DNA of 64,000 nt, taken from positions 114,114,501 through 114,178,500 of the forward strand of contig NC_091245.1 in the NCBI RefSeq assembly GCF_042477335.2, in the 5' to 3' direction. The translations under genes were made by a program, and so were the position numbers. The notes below the pieces were generated by a model that did no database searches, was not told the origin of the DNA, and worked only from the letters and a program-made list of their open reading frames with translations. This document shows, in pieces, positions 1-11,207 of this stretch; positions within the stretch are counted from its first letter, which is position 1, and every line of letters begins with the position of its first letter. Source of the stretch: Ovis canadensis. Taxonomy: Eukaryota > Chordata > Mammalia > Artiodactyla > Bovidae.

Positions 1-1792
1 ACTGCTATTTCCAGAGCAGGACATCAGAGATGTTTAGGTCTTTCTGTGGAGCTTTGGAAGAGCTGGCACAGGGTGGGGGTTAGATGCTGAAAGACTAAGG
101 CAAATAGAATTAAAGAGAGAAAACTCTAGAGGAAAGGAGAAACAGGCAAAGGGAATAAAGTCTAGATTTGCTGCAGTTTGTGTCTGTGGATGGGGTAAGA
201 GTAGATGGGGTGAGCGACGGGGTAAGGGCTCAAGTCTTAGTGGAACATGAAGAGAAGATTTTAGGCCGAGAAAGTTCTGTGTACTAGCTACATTAGCGGG
301 CTTTCCTCTGTTGACAAAGCCTGGATCTAATGCCCACTTCTGTAGGTATGTTAAATGTGGGCCTGGCACATCTCGGTCACTATCATAAAATGGAATCTTG
401 AGTGTCGTTTCCTCTCTTGGGGTTTAATCACCTCACTGAGGAAATGAGTGCACTGGCCTGGAGGACCTCGAAGCCTTCCAGGTCTGACATTCTGAGAGTC
501 AGTGCCCATCAACCCTGGCCCAAGTGGGAATATGTTAAAGGAGCAGGAGCATTCCAGACGATCTCCTGACTGTAGTTAAAACCAGAGCTCGGAGGGACCT
601 GGAGCTTTCTCTGGGGGCTCCCAGACAGCAGGAACAGACAGGAAAAAGAAGCCCTTGAGGACCCCACCTCGGATGGCTGGAGTATGACTCAGAGCAGAGC
701 CAACAGATTTGAGAGCTTAGCAAAATGGCCCAGCTGTCCAGCTGCACTTTGAGCAAGACCCCTAGGTCCTGTGGCCAGGCCAAGTGGGGATACGGACCTG
801 AGTCTGCACCGGGGCCAAATTGAAGTAGGAAAAAGTGTCCGAACACAAGTGGATTAGCCGTTTTGATGCTTGGTTCTACCACTGGCATAAATATATTTCA
901 CAAGGTGTTTATTTCACAGGAAGACACTGGGGCTGATGGTTTCCCCAAAGGCTCATCTAGGTTGCTGGGATTGTAGAGGGATGCATTAGAAGGAGGATTC
1001 AGGACATGGTTTGTTCCAGAAGTTGGAGCATGGCATACAGGGACTTCTTGTGTCCTGGAGATGAATGAAGACACTAGACGCATTGTCTCAGACTCCTTCC
1101 CCACTTCCTGAGGAATGCTGCTTTGCAGATACTGAGCTGCTTTCTGCACTGGCAAAGTGAGTTTGTTGGCAAAAACATGAGGAAGTTTGGATGTGTTTTA
1201 GATCTTTACCAAGGAGAGTACTGGCTGGCTTGCTTGCTTCCTTCTTTGGTCTCTTCAGCCTCCCTTGCTCACTCTCACGCTTTCTCTCTTTTTGATGTGA
1301 GGGAGTATGAGATTCTTCAGAGCTCCAACAAAGATATACTATTGGGCTGGCCAAAGAGTTCATTCAGGTTTTTCTGTACCAGCTTCCAGAAGAATCTGAA
1401 TGAACATTTTGGCCAACCCAATACATCTGGCTAACCTGGAAAGGCCCTATCTGTGGCTGGCAAAAAATCTGAATTACTTCACTCTAATAGTGAACACCCC
1501 CCACCCCACCCCACCCGACACACACCTCTTACCCAGTATCTCCAATCCCAAAAGCTTCAAAAAAAATAGTGATTTTCTGAAAAGTGTAGTACAGATGACT
1601 GTCCCCCTTTGCTAATGTAGCTGGTGGGGGCTCCATGTCTGGGATACTGAGGGTGGGCTGGGAACAAAGCCTGCAGGGCTGAGTTGGGGTCAGTGGTCCT
1701 CGCCTCAAGCCTGGTTTGGGCCTCAGCAGCAGCGTGGGGAGGCTCCATGCTATAGTACTGCGCCTGCTCACCTCCGCTCTCTTTGCCCACAG
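1..1792 (+). other. FCGR2B: FCGR2B intron, 3' part (partial)
   Basis: This stretch lies upstream of the first recognisable FCGR2B cytoplasmic exon and ends in a pyrimidine-rich tract with an AG acceptor at 1791-1792. I looked for the transmembrane exon and the alternative cytoplasmic insert exon of FCGR2B and did not see them, so they should lie before the window. A mariner MITE sits at 1342-1421. The C-rich tract near 1497-1526 is low complexity. The rest I cannot assign. Confidence 0.7.
1342..1421. mobile_element. Mariner-type MITE (ruminant mariner derivative)
   Basis: The ends are inverted repeats: TTGGGCTGGCC at the left, and CCAACCCAA preceded by TTTTGG at the right. They pair over roughly 27 bp with a few mismatches and are flanked by TA on both sides (1340-1341 and 1422-1423). 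This matches the short non-autonomous mariner elements of ruminant genomes, whose ends read TTGGGTTGGCCAAA. The transcript would fold into one hairpin. Confidence 0.75.
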
Positions 1793-1833
1793 CCGGTCTC
1801 ACTGATGCTGAAACTGATGCTGCCAGAACTGAG
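1793..1833 (+). CDS. FCGR2B: FCGR2B penultimate coding exon
   Basis: This 41-nt exon follows CTTTGCCCACAG and is followed by donor GTAAGC. It encodes GLTDAETDAARTE after a split first codon. It corresponds to the short acidic segment just before the ITIM exon in mammalian FCGR2B. It enters in phase 1 and leaves in phase 0. Confidence 0.88.
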
Positions 1834-2037
1834 GTAAGCCCTCTAGCGCCTGCTTTTCCTTCTCCCCCTCCTCCAGCCTGCTGCCTCTTCTGCGGCATCA
1901 TTCCTGTGGCCTCTCCATGGATCCTCACTGCTCCTTTCTCTTTTCTCCAGGCTGAGAACACAATCACCTATTCACTCCTCTCGCACCCGGATGTTGCAGA
2001 GGAAGACCCAGAGTCCGATTACCAGAAATGCCTTTAG
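1793..2037 (+). CDS. FCGR2B: FCGR2B, 3' coding end: low-affinity IgG Fc receptor IIb (partial)
   Basis: These are the last two coding exons of the inhibitory IgG Fc receptor, a membrane protein that binds immune-complexed IgG and, through a phosphorylated ITIM, recruits the phosphatase SHIP1 to damp B-cell and myeloid activation. Exons 1793-1833 and 1951-2037 are separated by a 117-bp intron with GTAAGC donor and CTCCAG acceptor. The joined tail contains AENTITYSLLSHPD, so the ITIM ITYSLL is intact, and ends in DYQKCL, resembling the mouse tail end more than the human one. The ligand-binding Ig domains and the transmembrane segment lie outside the window. The exons read in phase (codon split xCC at the start, phase 0 between the two). 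FCRLA and FCRLB downstream in the same orientation match the human FCGR2B-FCRLA-FCRLB order, which favours FCGR2B over other FCGR paralogs; FCGR2A would carry an ITAM-like tail. Confidence 0.93.
1951..2037 (+). CDS. FCGR2B: FCGR2B last coding exon with ITIM
   Basis: The 29-codon open end follows acceptor CTTTTCTCCAG. It begins AENTITYSLL and stops with TAG at 2035-2037. The I-T-Y-S-L-L core satisfies the ITIM consensus (I/V/L/S)xYxx(L/V/I). A second tyrosine in SDYQKC lacks the +3 hydrophobic residue of an ITIM. Confidence 0.93.
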   Translation, partial: AENTITYSLLSHPDVAEEDPESDYQKCL

Positions 2038-2540
2038 TTTTCGTTGTCTTGCCTGGGACTTGGGGAAGTGAATCGTAGAGGCCAGGATCTGGTGTCTTCT
2101 GGCCTGAACTCCTCTTAGGGAGGAGAAGAGGATACTGCAGTTCTAAAGAAGGAGAATGGCTTTTCCAGAGTTAGCGCCTCTGAATCCTGAAGCTCCCTGT
2201 TCTGACATTCACAGGTGATATAGCCTCAGATAACTGACTCCCGATTTATTCCTTGCCTCAGCACATCTCATCAGCAGGACCCTTCTGTTATACATTCACC
2301 CAGCCAGTGTAAATTACTCTTATTAAGAGATTGCAGCAACATAGAAATATGTTACAGGTTATATGAGAAAAATTAGATAAGCATGGATGATTTCAGAAAT
2401 GTTGAAATAGACTAACATATGCCAATATATTAAAAGTGATTGTTTCTGGGGATGGAATTATTGGTGCTTTTCATTTGCTTTGTTAATTCTTCTGTACAGA
2501 CCATATATTACTTTTATAATAAAATACTACACAAACAACA
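2038..2540 (+). other. FCGR2B: FCGR2B 3' untranslated region (inferred)
   Basis: Non-coding sequence follows the stop codon directly. The first canonical AATAAA on this strand is at 2518-2523, giving a 3'UTR of about 0.5 kb. The cleavage point near 2540 is inferred from the usual 10-30 nt spacing. Confidence 0.65.
2518..2523 (+). terminator. FCGR2B: Polyadenylation signal AATAAA of FCGR2B
   Basis: Canonical hexamer about 480 nt after the FCGR2B stop, in the context TTATAATAAAATACT. It is the only canonical AATAAA in the first 500 nt downstream. Confidence 0.65.
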
Positions 2541-3322
2541 GTCCCCTTATCTTTTAATCACTGAACCAATTAGAATATAGACTGATCTGGGGTCTGTTTC
2601 TTTTCAGTGATAAGAATCTTGGGAAGGTAGTAATGGGCAGGAGGTGGGGGCAAAAAATGTTTGGAGTGTAGGACAAGTATCCCTCATCTTAAAACCATAC
2701 ACCCTTCTTCCAACGAATTTGTGTTCTTGTTTCCATGTCTTCTTTCTCTTCCTCCCATGGCAAATAAACACCAGTTCTCGGGAAACCAAACTTCAGATGA
2801 GTCCTGAACAGAGATTTACTGACTCTTTCTCTCCGGCTCTTCCTCTGTTCGAGTTATCAGAAGGATGTGAACTTCTCAGAGAAGGTTCCGGGAGGTTAGA
2901 AACATGACTGACAGCTTCCTCAGGAGATGTCCTTAGAGAGGTCTCATTTGCCTGGGAATCTAACAGGAACATTGTGCAACATTTTTGCATTCAGAATTTA
3001 GCAGCTTCCTTTGTTGAACAGTTTTCATGAGGTTTCATATTCACATATTGCTATACAATAAGGAATAGTAATTGCAATTATTGGGTTATTGAGGGTTACT
3101 TTATGCCAAAATATGTGCCTTTAGAATGAGAGTGTTTAAGAGTATTAGCTGTTCAGAGTTCTTCTGTTGTGATTTTCTTGTTCACATACCCATGCCCTTT
3201 TTATAGTAACAATGTATGTCCCTCTATTTATACATTACATGGTAGCAATTTATTTTATTTATATGTAAATTATTTTACTATGCTAATTTTAAAAATAAAA
3301 TTAAAATACAGGTAAGCAAAAA
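2541..3322. other. Intergenic, nothing assigned
   Basis: AT-rich sequence between the FCGR2B 3' end and a BovB insertion. I see no coding exon or repeat that I can name. The last nine bases (3314-3322) are the left target-site duplication of the BovB copy. Confidence 0.5.
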
Positions 3323-3838
3323 CCTACCAACCTAGATAGCATATTCAAAAGTAGAAACATTACTTTGCCGACTAAGGTCCGTCTAGTCAAGGCTATGGTT
3401 TTTCCTGTGGTCATGTATGGATGTGAGAGTTGGACTGTGAAGAAAGCTGAGCACCAAAGAATTGATGCTTTTGAACTGTGGTGTTGGAGAAGACTCTTGA
3501 GAGTCCCTTGGACTGCAAGGAGATCCAACCAGTCCATTCTAAAGGAGATCAGCCCTGGGTGTTCTTTGGAAGGAATGATGCTGAAGCTGAAACTCCAGTA
3601 CTTTGGCCACCTCATGCGAAGAGTTGACTCATTGGAAAAGACTGATGCTTGGAGGGATTGGGGGCAGGAGGAGAAGGGGACAACAGAGGATGAGATGGCT
3701 GGATGGCATCACTGATTCGATGGACATGAGTCTGAGTGAACTCCGGGAGTTGGTGATGGACAGGGAGGCCTGGCGTGCTGCGATTCATGGGGTCGCAAAG
3801 AGTCAGACACAACTGAGCGATTGAACTGAACTGAACTG
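3323..3838 (+). mobile_element. BovB LINE, 5'-truncated 3' end
   Basis: Conceptual translation gives the C-terminal part of the BovB reverse transcriptase ORF ([19 protein letters not shown] and [16 protein letters not shown]), broken by a frame change near 3640. It ends in the BovB tail of repeated GAACT units. The 9-bp repeat AAGCAAAAA at 3314-3322 and 3839-3847 flanks it as a target-site duplication. Confidence 0.9.
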
Positions 3839-3847
3839 AAGCAAAAA

Positions 3848-5014
3848 AGATAATTAAGATCACCTATAAATTCACAAAATAGAAACAATCAATGCTAATG
3901 TTTAAAAAATTTCAATCCACATTTCTATCTATAAATAATATGTATAAGCATATGGGTTTTTAAAATTAAATAATGTTATACCTTTGCCTGTTTACAAATA
4001 CACATAGGCAAAAACTCATACTCATTGTGAGCATGAAAACTCAGGTAATACTGAAATATAAAGAGGAAAAGTGAGAGTTCCATTTTGTTCTCACCCCCTA
4101 ATCCTATTTCCTTTTCTGTGGCTAACTACTGTTGAATTTTGGAGTATATTTCTGGATTTTTAAATACACATCTAATACATATTTATAGTTTTCTTGAGTC
4201 AGACACAACTGAGCAATTGAGTATGCACACAGTTTTTTAAGACCATAAATGGGATCATATACTTTCGTAGTTTATTTTGATTAATAGTATATTATGGAGC
4301 CCTTCTATGGAAGTATTTTATTTTTAAGGATTATATAGTATTCCATATCACAAATGCTATGCTATTTTTATTTAACTAATATCTTAAATATTACCAATTT
4401 TTCATTGTTATATACAATACTGTGGTGAACAACACTCTTGAATGATGTTTTTGACTACATATGTGAGTATTTCTTCAGGATAAATTCCTAGAAGTAGAAT
4501 CATTGGCTCAAAGGATACTCTCATCTTTAAAAAAGCAGTCTACATATCCTCCCAAAGCATATTAGGGTACCCAGCTCCTGACCCCTTTGTCAATGCTGAC
4601 TATTTCTAACTTTTCCAATCTGATTATAATGGACTATTTTCTTACGCAGCATTGATTGTCCCTGATTCTGTTAATAGTAACAGAGCCTGACTTCCCTTTG
4701 ACTAAATAGCTCTATTGCCCCTCTCATTCCATGCAGGTAGGTGGGCTGACCTCATCCCTAGTTCCAGAGAACATGCATCCCAAGCTGGCTCAATCAGGAG
4801 CTGTTTCCTGGAATTTAAATCTTGAGCAAAGTGACACTGTGCCTGAAAACAAGTGAAGTTCATTCATCCCAATGGCACTGCCCAGATTAGACTAACTTCC
4901 TACATGCCTGAATCTGCCCTGTTTTTTATGTTTCTAGGATCCTTCAACTTCCTTTTATATCAGTTAATTTTGACTTGATAGAATTCTCCTATAATATCCT
5001 GGCAGGGGCGGGAA
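3848..5014. other. Intergenic with an old LINE-like stretch
   Basis: Bases about 4250-4640 contain the AGGATAAATTCCTAGAAGT phrase common in old mammalian L1-related repeats, in a strongly diverged context. The remainder shows nothing I can support. Confidence 0.4.
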
Positions 5015-5312
5015 GACTTCCCAGGTGATCTAGTAGATAAGAATCTGACTTGCAATTCAAGGGACACTGCTTTAATCCCTGATGTAGGAAGATCCCACAT
5101 GCTGCAGGGCAACCAAGCCCGTGGGCCACAACTGCTGAAGCGCACTCCCCGAGAGCCTGTGCTTCGCAATAGAGAAACCGCTGCAGTGAGAAGCATGAGC
5201 ACCGCAGCTAGAGAGCAGCCCCTGCTCGCCGCAGCTAGAGAGCAGCCCCTGCTCGCCACAGCTGGAGGAAGTCCACACACAGCAATGGAGATCCGGCACA
5301 ACCAAAAATAAA
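5015..5312 (+). mobile_element. CHR-type ruminant SINE
   Basis: It begins with a tRNA-derived head (CTTCCCAGGTGATCTAGTAG), continues through GATCCCACATGCTGCAGGGC, and ends in an A-rich AACCAAAAATAAATA tail, as in CHR SINEs. Inside is a perfect 27-bp tandem duplication (5204-5230 and 5231-5257). Confidence 0.75.
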
Positions 5313-5527
5313 TAGGTATTAAACATGTCCTATGGGCTGGATACTTTTTTAGGCTAGATCTTTGACAAACTTTTTTTCCCTTGTCATTCCTGGTTTGATA
5401 AGGCTTTTCTATCTCACTGGAGTCAGTTTTGAAAAAATGTTACTTTCCTAGAAACCATCCAGTTTATTGATATGCAGCTATACACTGTATCTTCTTTAGT
5501 CTTGTGGTAATAATCTGCATGTCTGTA

Positions 5528-5727
5528 GACTTCCCTGGTGGCTCAGACAGTAAAGAATCTGCCTGCAATGCAGGAGACCTGGGTTCGATTCCTGGGGCGG
5601 GAAGATCCCCTGGAGGAAGGCATGGCAACGCACTCCAGTATTCTTGCCTGGAAATCCCATGGACAGAGGAGCCTGGCAGGCTACAGTCCACGGTGTCACA
5701 AAGGAGTCGGACACGACTGAGCGACTA
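5528..5727 (+). mobile_element. Bov-tA SINE, near full length
   Basis: It starts with the tRNA-derived head GACTTCCCTGGTGGCTCAGA, includes the GGTTCGATTCC box-B-like segment, and ends AGTCGGACACGACTGAGCGA. Confidence 0.9.
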
Positions 5728-7152
5728 TTGCTATGTGTCTGCATTTATATTCTCTCTCTCATACCTAGCTTTGGGCTTGCTTTCTTTTGTTAGATGACTT
5801 CAGCTGAAAATAACAGGAAATCAGATTCAATTTGGCTTAAAGGATAGGGAAATGTATTATCTCACACAACAGAAAGTTCAGAGACAGGGTGTCTCCTGTG
5901 CATCAGGACTCTGGGTGTGCTGTCCTGCAATCCCTTGGCCTAGTAGTATGACGATTACAGCAGTTCCAGGCATCACTTCCAAAGATCTAGACGAAGAAAA
6001 GGGCTAACTACCTCTTCTATGTGTCTCTTTCTTAAGAGTGAGAAAATGTTTCTCCAGCAACCTTTCCATCACATCATTATTGGCCAGGCCTGGGTCACAT
6101 GCCCACTCCTAAACCAATCACTAGAAAATGGAATAACTTACTTTAGCTTAATCACTTGGAGGTGGAATGATTTTTGGAGAGTCAACCACCTTGACTGTCA
6201 TATCTGTTTATCTTAATCAGGCTTCCCAAATGTTTGTCTAGTTTTTTGTTTTTCTTGTCATGACTTTTGAATTCATGATCAAGACTTTGCTATTTGTTTT
6301 CTAATGGATTATTTCTTTCTGCTACTTTATTTAGACTTACTGTATTGTTCATTTATTTCTAAAGTTCCAAGGATTTGTTTTTAAACAAATTCGCAAAAGG
6401 CTATAATATTTCCTCTTATTGCTATTTTAGCCACATCCGTTAGATTTTGAAATATGTATTTTTTTATTGCTATTTGTCTTTAAATAATCTATAACTTTTG
6501 TTCTATTTTCTTAACTCAAGGTTTATTTAGATGAGTGTTTCACGCTATTTGTTTGCTTTATTTCCAAAGGGAATGAGCACTATCTTTTTTGTTGTTATTT
6601 CCCACTTTTATTGCACAGTGATGTGGTCTGTGTGAGTTTTCCGCATGTGAATGTCTTAAATGTATATGTGAAGACAATGCTTTCTTCTGTTGTTAAATAA
6701 AATTTTAATATTCTGTTAATAAGTCATAATTTGAATTATATAACAGAACACAAGGCATATAACAAGAAATAGCTGATTCTTGTCCATTCCCTTGCATCTC
6801 CTCAGTCCTGTCCCCCAGAGGCATTTTCAACAATTTCAACTGTATCATCTGTTACTTTAGCTCCGTATTTCCAAATAATGCATTTGTAACTATTTCTTGA
6901 TTTCAAGTGTCAGAGATTATTCACTTGATTTCCTCCTATGGGATATGAAGACTATTTTTACTATACCATGGCCACCCAGTTCTCATTCTCCTTACCCAGT
7001 GCTCCGATAGTTTTATCACCATTGTATGACTACTGTTCATTATTGAGACAAATAGTATTTTCTGATTACATTTCTCCTCCTGAACAATCTTTTTTTTTTC
7101 CCCTAGAGATAATTACTGCTTCGTTTTCATCATGTGTTTAGTTTTCTATGTG
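5728..7152. mobile_element. Old L1 fragments, antisense, in AT-rich intergenic DNA
   Basis: From about 6235 to 6700 the sequence reads as the complement of an L1 ORF2 region (GATGTGGTCTGTGTGAGTTT and neighbouring phrases). It is too decayed to give a frame. Bases 5728-6230 and 6700-7152 hold nothing I can name. Confidence 0.45.
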
Positions 7153-7165
7153 CTTATTGCTTACT

Positions 7166-7438
7166 GCTGTTGCTGCTAAGTCGCTTCAGTCGTGTCCAAC
7201 TCTGTGCGACCCCAGAGACGGCAGCCCATTAGGCTCCCCGCCCCTGGGATTCTCCAGGCAAGAACACTGGAGTGGGTTGCCATTTCCTTCTCCAATGCAT
7301 GAAAGTGAAAAGTGAAAGTGAAGTCGCTCAGTCGTGTCCAACCCTTTGCAACAACCCCATGGACTGCAGCCTACCAGGCTCCTCCATTCATGGGATTTTC
7401 CAGGCGAGAATACTGGAGTGGGTTGCCATTGCCTTCCC
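7166..7438 (-). mobile_element. BOV-A2 (ART2A-like) dimeric SINE
   Basis: On the - strand this is two Bov-tA-like monomers joined by a TTTCACTTTTCACTTTCATGC linker, ending in a CAG-type tail. A perfect 13-bp target-site duplication CTTATTGCTTACT lies at 7153-7165 and 7439-7451. Confidence 0.92.
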
Positions 7439-7451
7439 CTTATTGCTTACT

Positions 7452-9171
7452 AGCTTTTCCCAATTTTTCAAAAACTTTCTGAGGAAGCTTAATGCTATTT
7501 CTTACACAGGCAAATGCTCCAAATAGTTTTTCTCTTTCTTGCTTTTTTTTTTTTTTCCCCTTTAACAAGAAGCCGTTCTTGGAAATCGCTGTTCTTCAGC
7601 ACTGATCTGGATTGTTTGCACTCTAGGCTCCCTGGATGGCTGTTGTGTTAAACCCTCTTTCCCCTGAATTTTCTCTGTTTCCATTTCTTGATTGACTTGG
7701 CTGGAGCAAGTTTGCCAGGGCGTCCAAGAAAGGGTGTGCAGCTGGAGTAGCAGATGCCCCTGGTGCTCCACCTCAAATCCACTTGGTTCACCTGAATCAC
7801 TCATACTTGGTGAATAGTTCAATTTCTCCTGAGAATTAAACAAAGGGAGAAGGAAAAGTAGTGACCTGGAAACATCTACTCCCCTTGAGTATGAGAGAGG
7901 CTCTAAGAGTCTAACTTTTCCTTTTACAGATTTTCCCAGTTATCCCCTTATTTTCACAATCATACCTGATCCACATCTTGCATAGTGCCTAGTTCTTCCA
8001 ATTCTTGAACTTTTCCAGGAACTTTCAGGAAAATTGTTTCACTTCTCAATGGCATTCCTCTCATTATGGAAATAAGATCAGTTCCCGGTAACTCTATTTT
8101 TTATAACAACATGACCAAGATTTGTGGTCATCCCCACAAATGTCGTGGTCATCCCCACGTTACATCAGAGATACTGAACAAAATACTGCTATTAAATGGT
8201 TGAATACTAAAAAGAGACCTTTTACCTCTGTTTATCTTAATCAGACTTGTCCAAGTTCTATTTCATTGATCTTTCACAGAGTTAGCTTTTGATTATTTGA
8301 TCAAGTGTTTCCTTTTGTTTGCTTTTATTTCGTACATTGAAATCTCTTTTATATTTGTAATAATTTTTAGCCTTGAAGAATATTCTCTTTCTTATTTCTA
8401 AGTTTGTATTTTTTATACCTGCAATAATAAGTTTATTATTTTATCATCTGAACAACCTTATCAATCCTCATCTCCACCCCCTTCAAAAAACATTTAGAAA
8501 ACCCTTTGGGGAATAATTTATGGATTATAAGTTAAATAATAAAATAAATCTCTCTTATTTATGTAACATGGTGATTATAATAAATTGTATATTTTAATTT
8601 GACCCTTCAATTTAAGTACCTCTATAAGAGCTCAGCAAACATTTAATATAAAATGTTTTAAACCTATTTAGGTAAAACCAGTAAGCTATGACATAAGAAA
8701 GTAGTACACATAGAAGTAAAGAACGAGATTTTCATAAAAGAGCAATAACACCTTTTTGACAAGGTTACTCTAAAAAATAAAGCTTGAACGTATATAATTT
8801 GCATTGGGCAATTGGTATCATCACTAAGGTTTTGTATGTATGTATTTTATAAATCTCATATTTTTCATTTTTCCAATCACCATTTTGTCTTTTGAGTGAT
8901 GTTTTGTGCTTGTTGTTTAAGGTTATGTATGAGTGATGTTAATGAGAGCATCTGTCAGAAACACAGGAAGCATCAACCTTGTCATTATCAGGGCACAGGT
9001 TAAAGTTGCTTCTTAACAAACACAAAAGAGAAATCAGAAGTGTTTTAGAATTCTGAAGGAGAAAGTTAGCTGTTTAAAAGTATTTTAACACTGTAAAGCA
9101 ATTTTCCTCCAATTAAAAATTAAATTTTAAAAAATCATCACATATTAAAAAAAAAGTATTTTACATTGTTT
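7452..9171. other. Intergenic, AT-rich, with decayed L1 pieces
   Basis: There is a T-run at about 7543-7556. Bases about 8230-8440 look like antisense L1 ORF2. Bases 9088-9155 carry the phrase ACTGTAAAGCAATTTTCCTC followed by an A/T tail, typical of ruminant LINE 3' ends. The rest is unassigned. Confidence 0.4.
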
Positions 9172-9299
9172 GTGTTAGTCGCTAAGTCATGTCCTTCTCT
9201 TTTGGGGATCCCGTGGCCTTTAGCTCACCAGGCTCCTTGGTCCATGGGATTTCCCAGGCACAAATACTAGAGTGGGTTTGCCATTTCCTTCTCCAGGGT
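9172..9299 (-). mobile_element. Bov-tA SINE, partial
   Basis: Reverse-complement Bov-tA body: GTTAGTCGCTAAGTCATGTC at the element's 3' end, then the CATGGGATTTCCCAGGCA region. It is truncated before the tRNA-like head. Confidence 0.8.
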
Positions 9300-9330
9300 A
9301 AATCTGTATTTTTTAATACTGTGTGCATGG

Positions 9331-9534
9331 AAGCTAAGTCGCTTAAGTTGTGTCCGACTCTTTGCAACCCTATGGACTGTAGCTCGCCACGCTCCTCTGT
9401 CCATGGGATTCTCCAGGCAAGAGTACTGGAGTGGGCTGCCGTGCCTTCCTCAGGGGCTCTTCACCCAGGGATGGAACCCATGTCCTTTACCTCTCCTGCA
9501 GTGTTCTTTACCACTAGCGCCACCTGGGAAGCCC
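9331..9534 (-). mobile_element. Bov-tA SINE, near full length
   Basis: It reads from AAGCTAAGTCGCTTAAG through CTCCAGGCAAGAGTACTGG to the complement of the tRNA-like head (CACCTGGGAAGCCC). It lies only about 30 bp from the preceding partial copy in the same orientation. Confidence 0.88.
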
Positions 9535-10549
9535 ATTTTTTAAATGTTAAAGAACATGCATATTGCACTTGAAAATATGTGGGTTCCTTTCAAATGTCTT
9601 TTGATATTGATTTCTAACATGATTCCACAATGATAAGAAAGCAGACTGCGTATGAATACCTTTACAGTATGAAACTTTTGTACCTTGTTCTGTGTTCCTG
9701 GATACGTTCCAAGGTCTCTTAGTTTACACTATCTGGGAGATGGAATAGAATTTGTATGCTACTCTTGTGTGAAAATTGTATAAATCTTAACTATGTTGAG
9801 TTGGTTCACAGAGCTTTTGAGGTCTACTATATTCTTCTACTTTTCTGTATATTCAGTTAATTTTTGAGGGTTTGATATTGAAACTCCTACTAAAAATCTT
9901 AATTTGTCTACTTAAAAAATAATTGTAATGAACAGTGGAATTATATGCAACCTTGTTCTGCATTTCTAAGTCTCCTATAAATGTATTATCATAGTTTAAT
10001 AATTAAAAAAAATAAAAAATATGTATAGATTTAAAGTCATCTATGATATTTGCCCCACAAGTCTCTGGTTTACTGTTTTCCTGTGACTACTGTGATTAAA
10101 TATTCTTTAATTTCTTTTTCATTTGCTGAAAAACCACAATTTCATTAGATTATTTAAATTATACAAGTATTTATATCAATAAAATTATGTAAGACAACTA
10201 TTAGTCAAATAAGTTAAACCCTTCAATTTATGATTTTCACATATCCAGTGAAAGTCTCTGCTTTTTAATAGAGCACGCTTTTGGTATGAAGTCTAAGAAC
10301 TCTTTGCTTAGTAGTAGGCTCAAAAGACATTTCTTCTGTATTTTTGTAAAAGTTTAATTTTTTCACGTTTTGAAGTCCATCACCCATTTTGAGTTCATTT
10401 TTTTGAGGTATGAGGCTTAAATTGAGGTTTTTTTTTTTTTTTTTGCTATAAATTACCAACTATCTATTTTTAAAGTTTTTCACCATTGAATTACTTTTGC
10501 ACCTTTGTCACGATCTGTTGGGCATATTTGTGTGGGTCTATCTATGGCT

Positions 10550-10881
10550 TGGACTGCAAGGAGATCCAACCAGTCCATTCTGAAGGAGATCAACCCTGGG
10601 ATTTCTTTGGAGGGAATGATGCTGAAGCTGAAACTCCAGTACCTTGGTCACCTCATGCGAAGAGTTGACTCATTGGAAAAGACTTTGATGCTGGGAGGGA
10701 TTGGGGGCAGGAGGAGAAAGGGACGACAGAGGATGAGATGGCTGGATGGCATCACGGACTCGATGGACATGAGTCTGAGTGAACTCCGGGAGTTGGTGAT
10801 GGACAGGGAGGCCTGGTGTGCTGCGATTCATGGGGTCACAAAGAGTCGGACACGACTGAGCGACTGAACTGAACTGAACTG
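10550..10881 (+). mobile_element. BovB LINE 3' fragment inserted in old L1
   Basis: It translates to the BovB ORF C-terminus ([19 protein letters not shown] to KSRTRLSD) and ends in GAACT repeats. The 10-bp duplication ATCTATGGCT at 10540-10549 and 10882-10891 marks the insertion site. Confidence 0.92.
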
Positions 10882-11025
10882 ATCTATGGCTGGTTTCCTG
10901 TTCTGTTCCATTAGACTTTATGTATACTCCTCTGCCAATCAAGTCTTAGTTATTGTAGATTGATTTTTCTCACTTTATTCTTTTTCAATATTATTTTTTT
11001 AGTACTTTTTATTTATTTATCTTTT

Positions 11026-11207
11026 GGGAAAGATTAAAGGCAGGAAGAGAAGGGGATGACAGAGGATAGATGGTTGGATGGCATCACCGACATCCAGGTT
11101 TGGGTAAACTCTGGGAGTTGGTGATGGACCGGGAGGCCTGGTGTGCTGTGGTTCATGGGTTTGCAAAGAGTCGGACATGACTGAGGGACTGAACTGAACT
11201 GAACTGA
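11026..11207 (+). mobile_element. BovB LINE 3' fragment, short
   Basis: It begins GGGAAAGATTAAAGGCAGG, has several small deletions, and ends CGGACATGACTGAGGGAC followed by GAACT repeats. It is inserted in the same antisense L1. Confidence 0.8.

Noticed and set aside
1-1792. Upstream FCGR2B exons (transmembrane or cytoplasmic insert)
   Set aside because: No segment encodes a hydrophobic 20-residue stretch with splice sites, or the known insert peptide, in this intron.
2029-2034. Second ITIM in the FCGR2B C-terminus (SDYQKC)
   Set aside because: The +3 residue after Tyr is Cys, not L, V or I, so it does not meet the ITIM consensus.
5528-5727. tRNA gene suggested by the GGTTCGATTCC box-B-like sequence
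   Set aside because: It is the tRNA-derived head of a Bov-tA SINE; no full cloverleaf or intact A box is present.
9172-9534. Clustered SINE copies with repeated motifs as a CRISPR-like array
   Set aside because: The repeats are dispersed tRNA-derived SINEs with ordinary insertion features in a mammalian genome.
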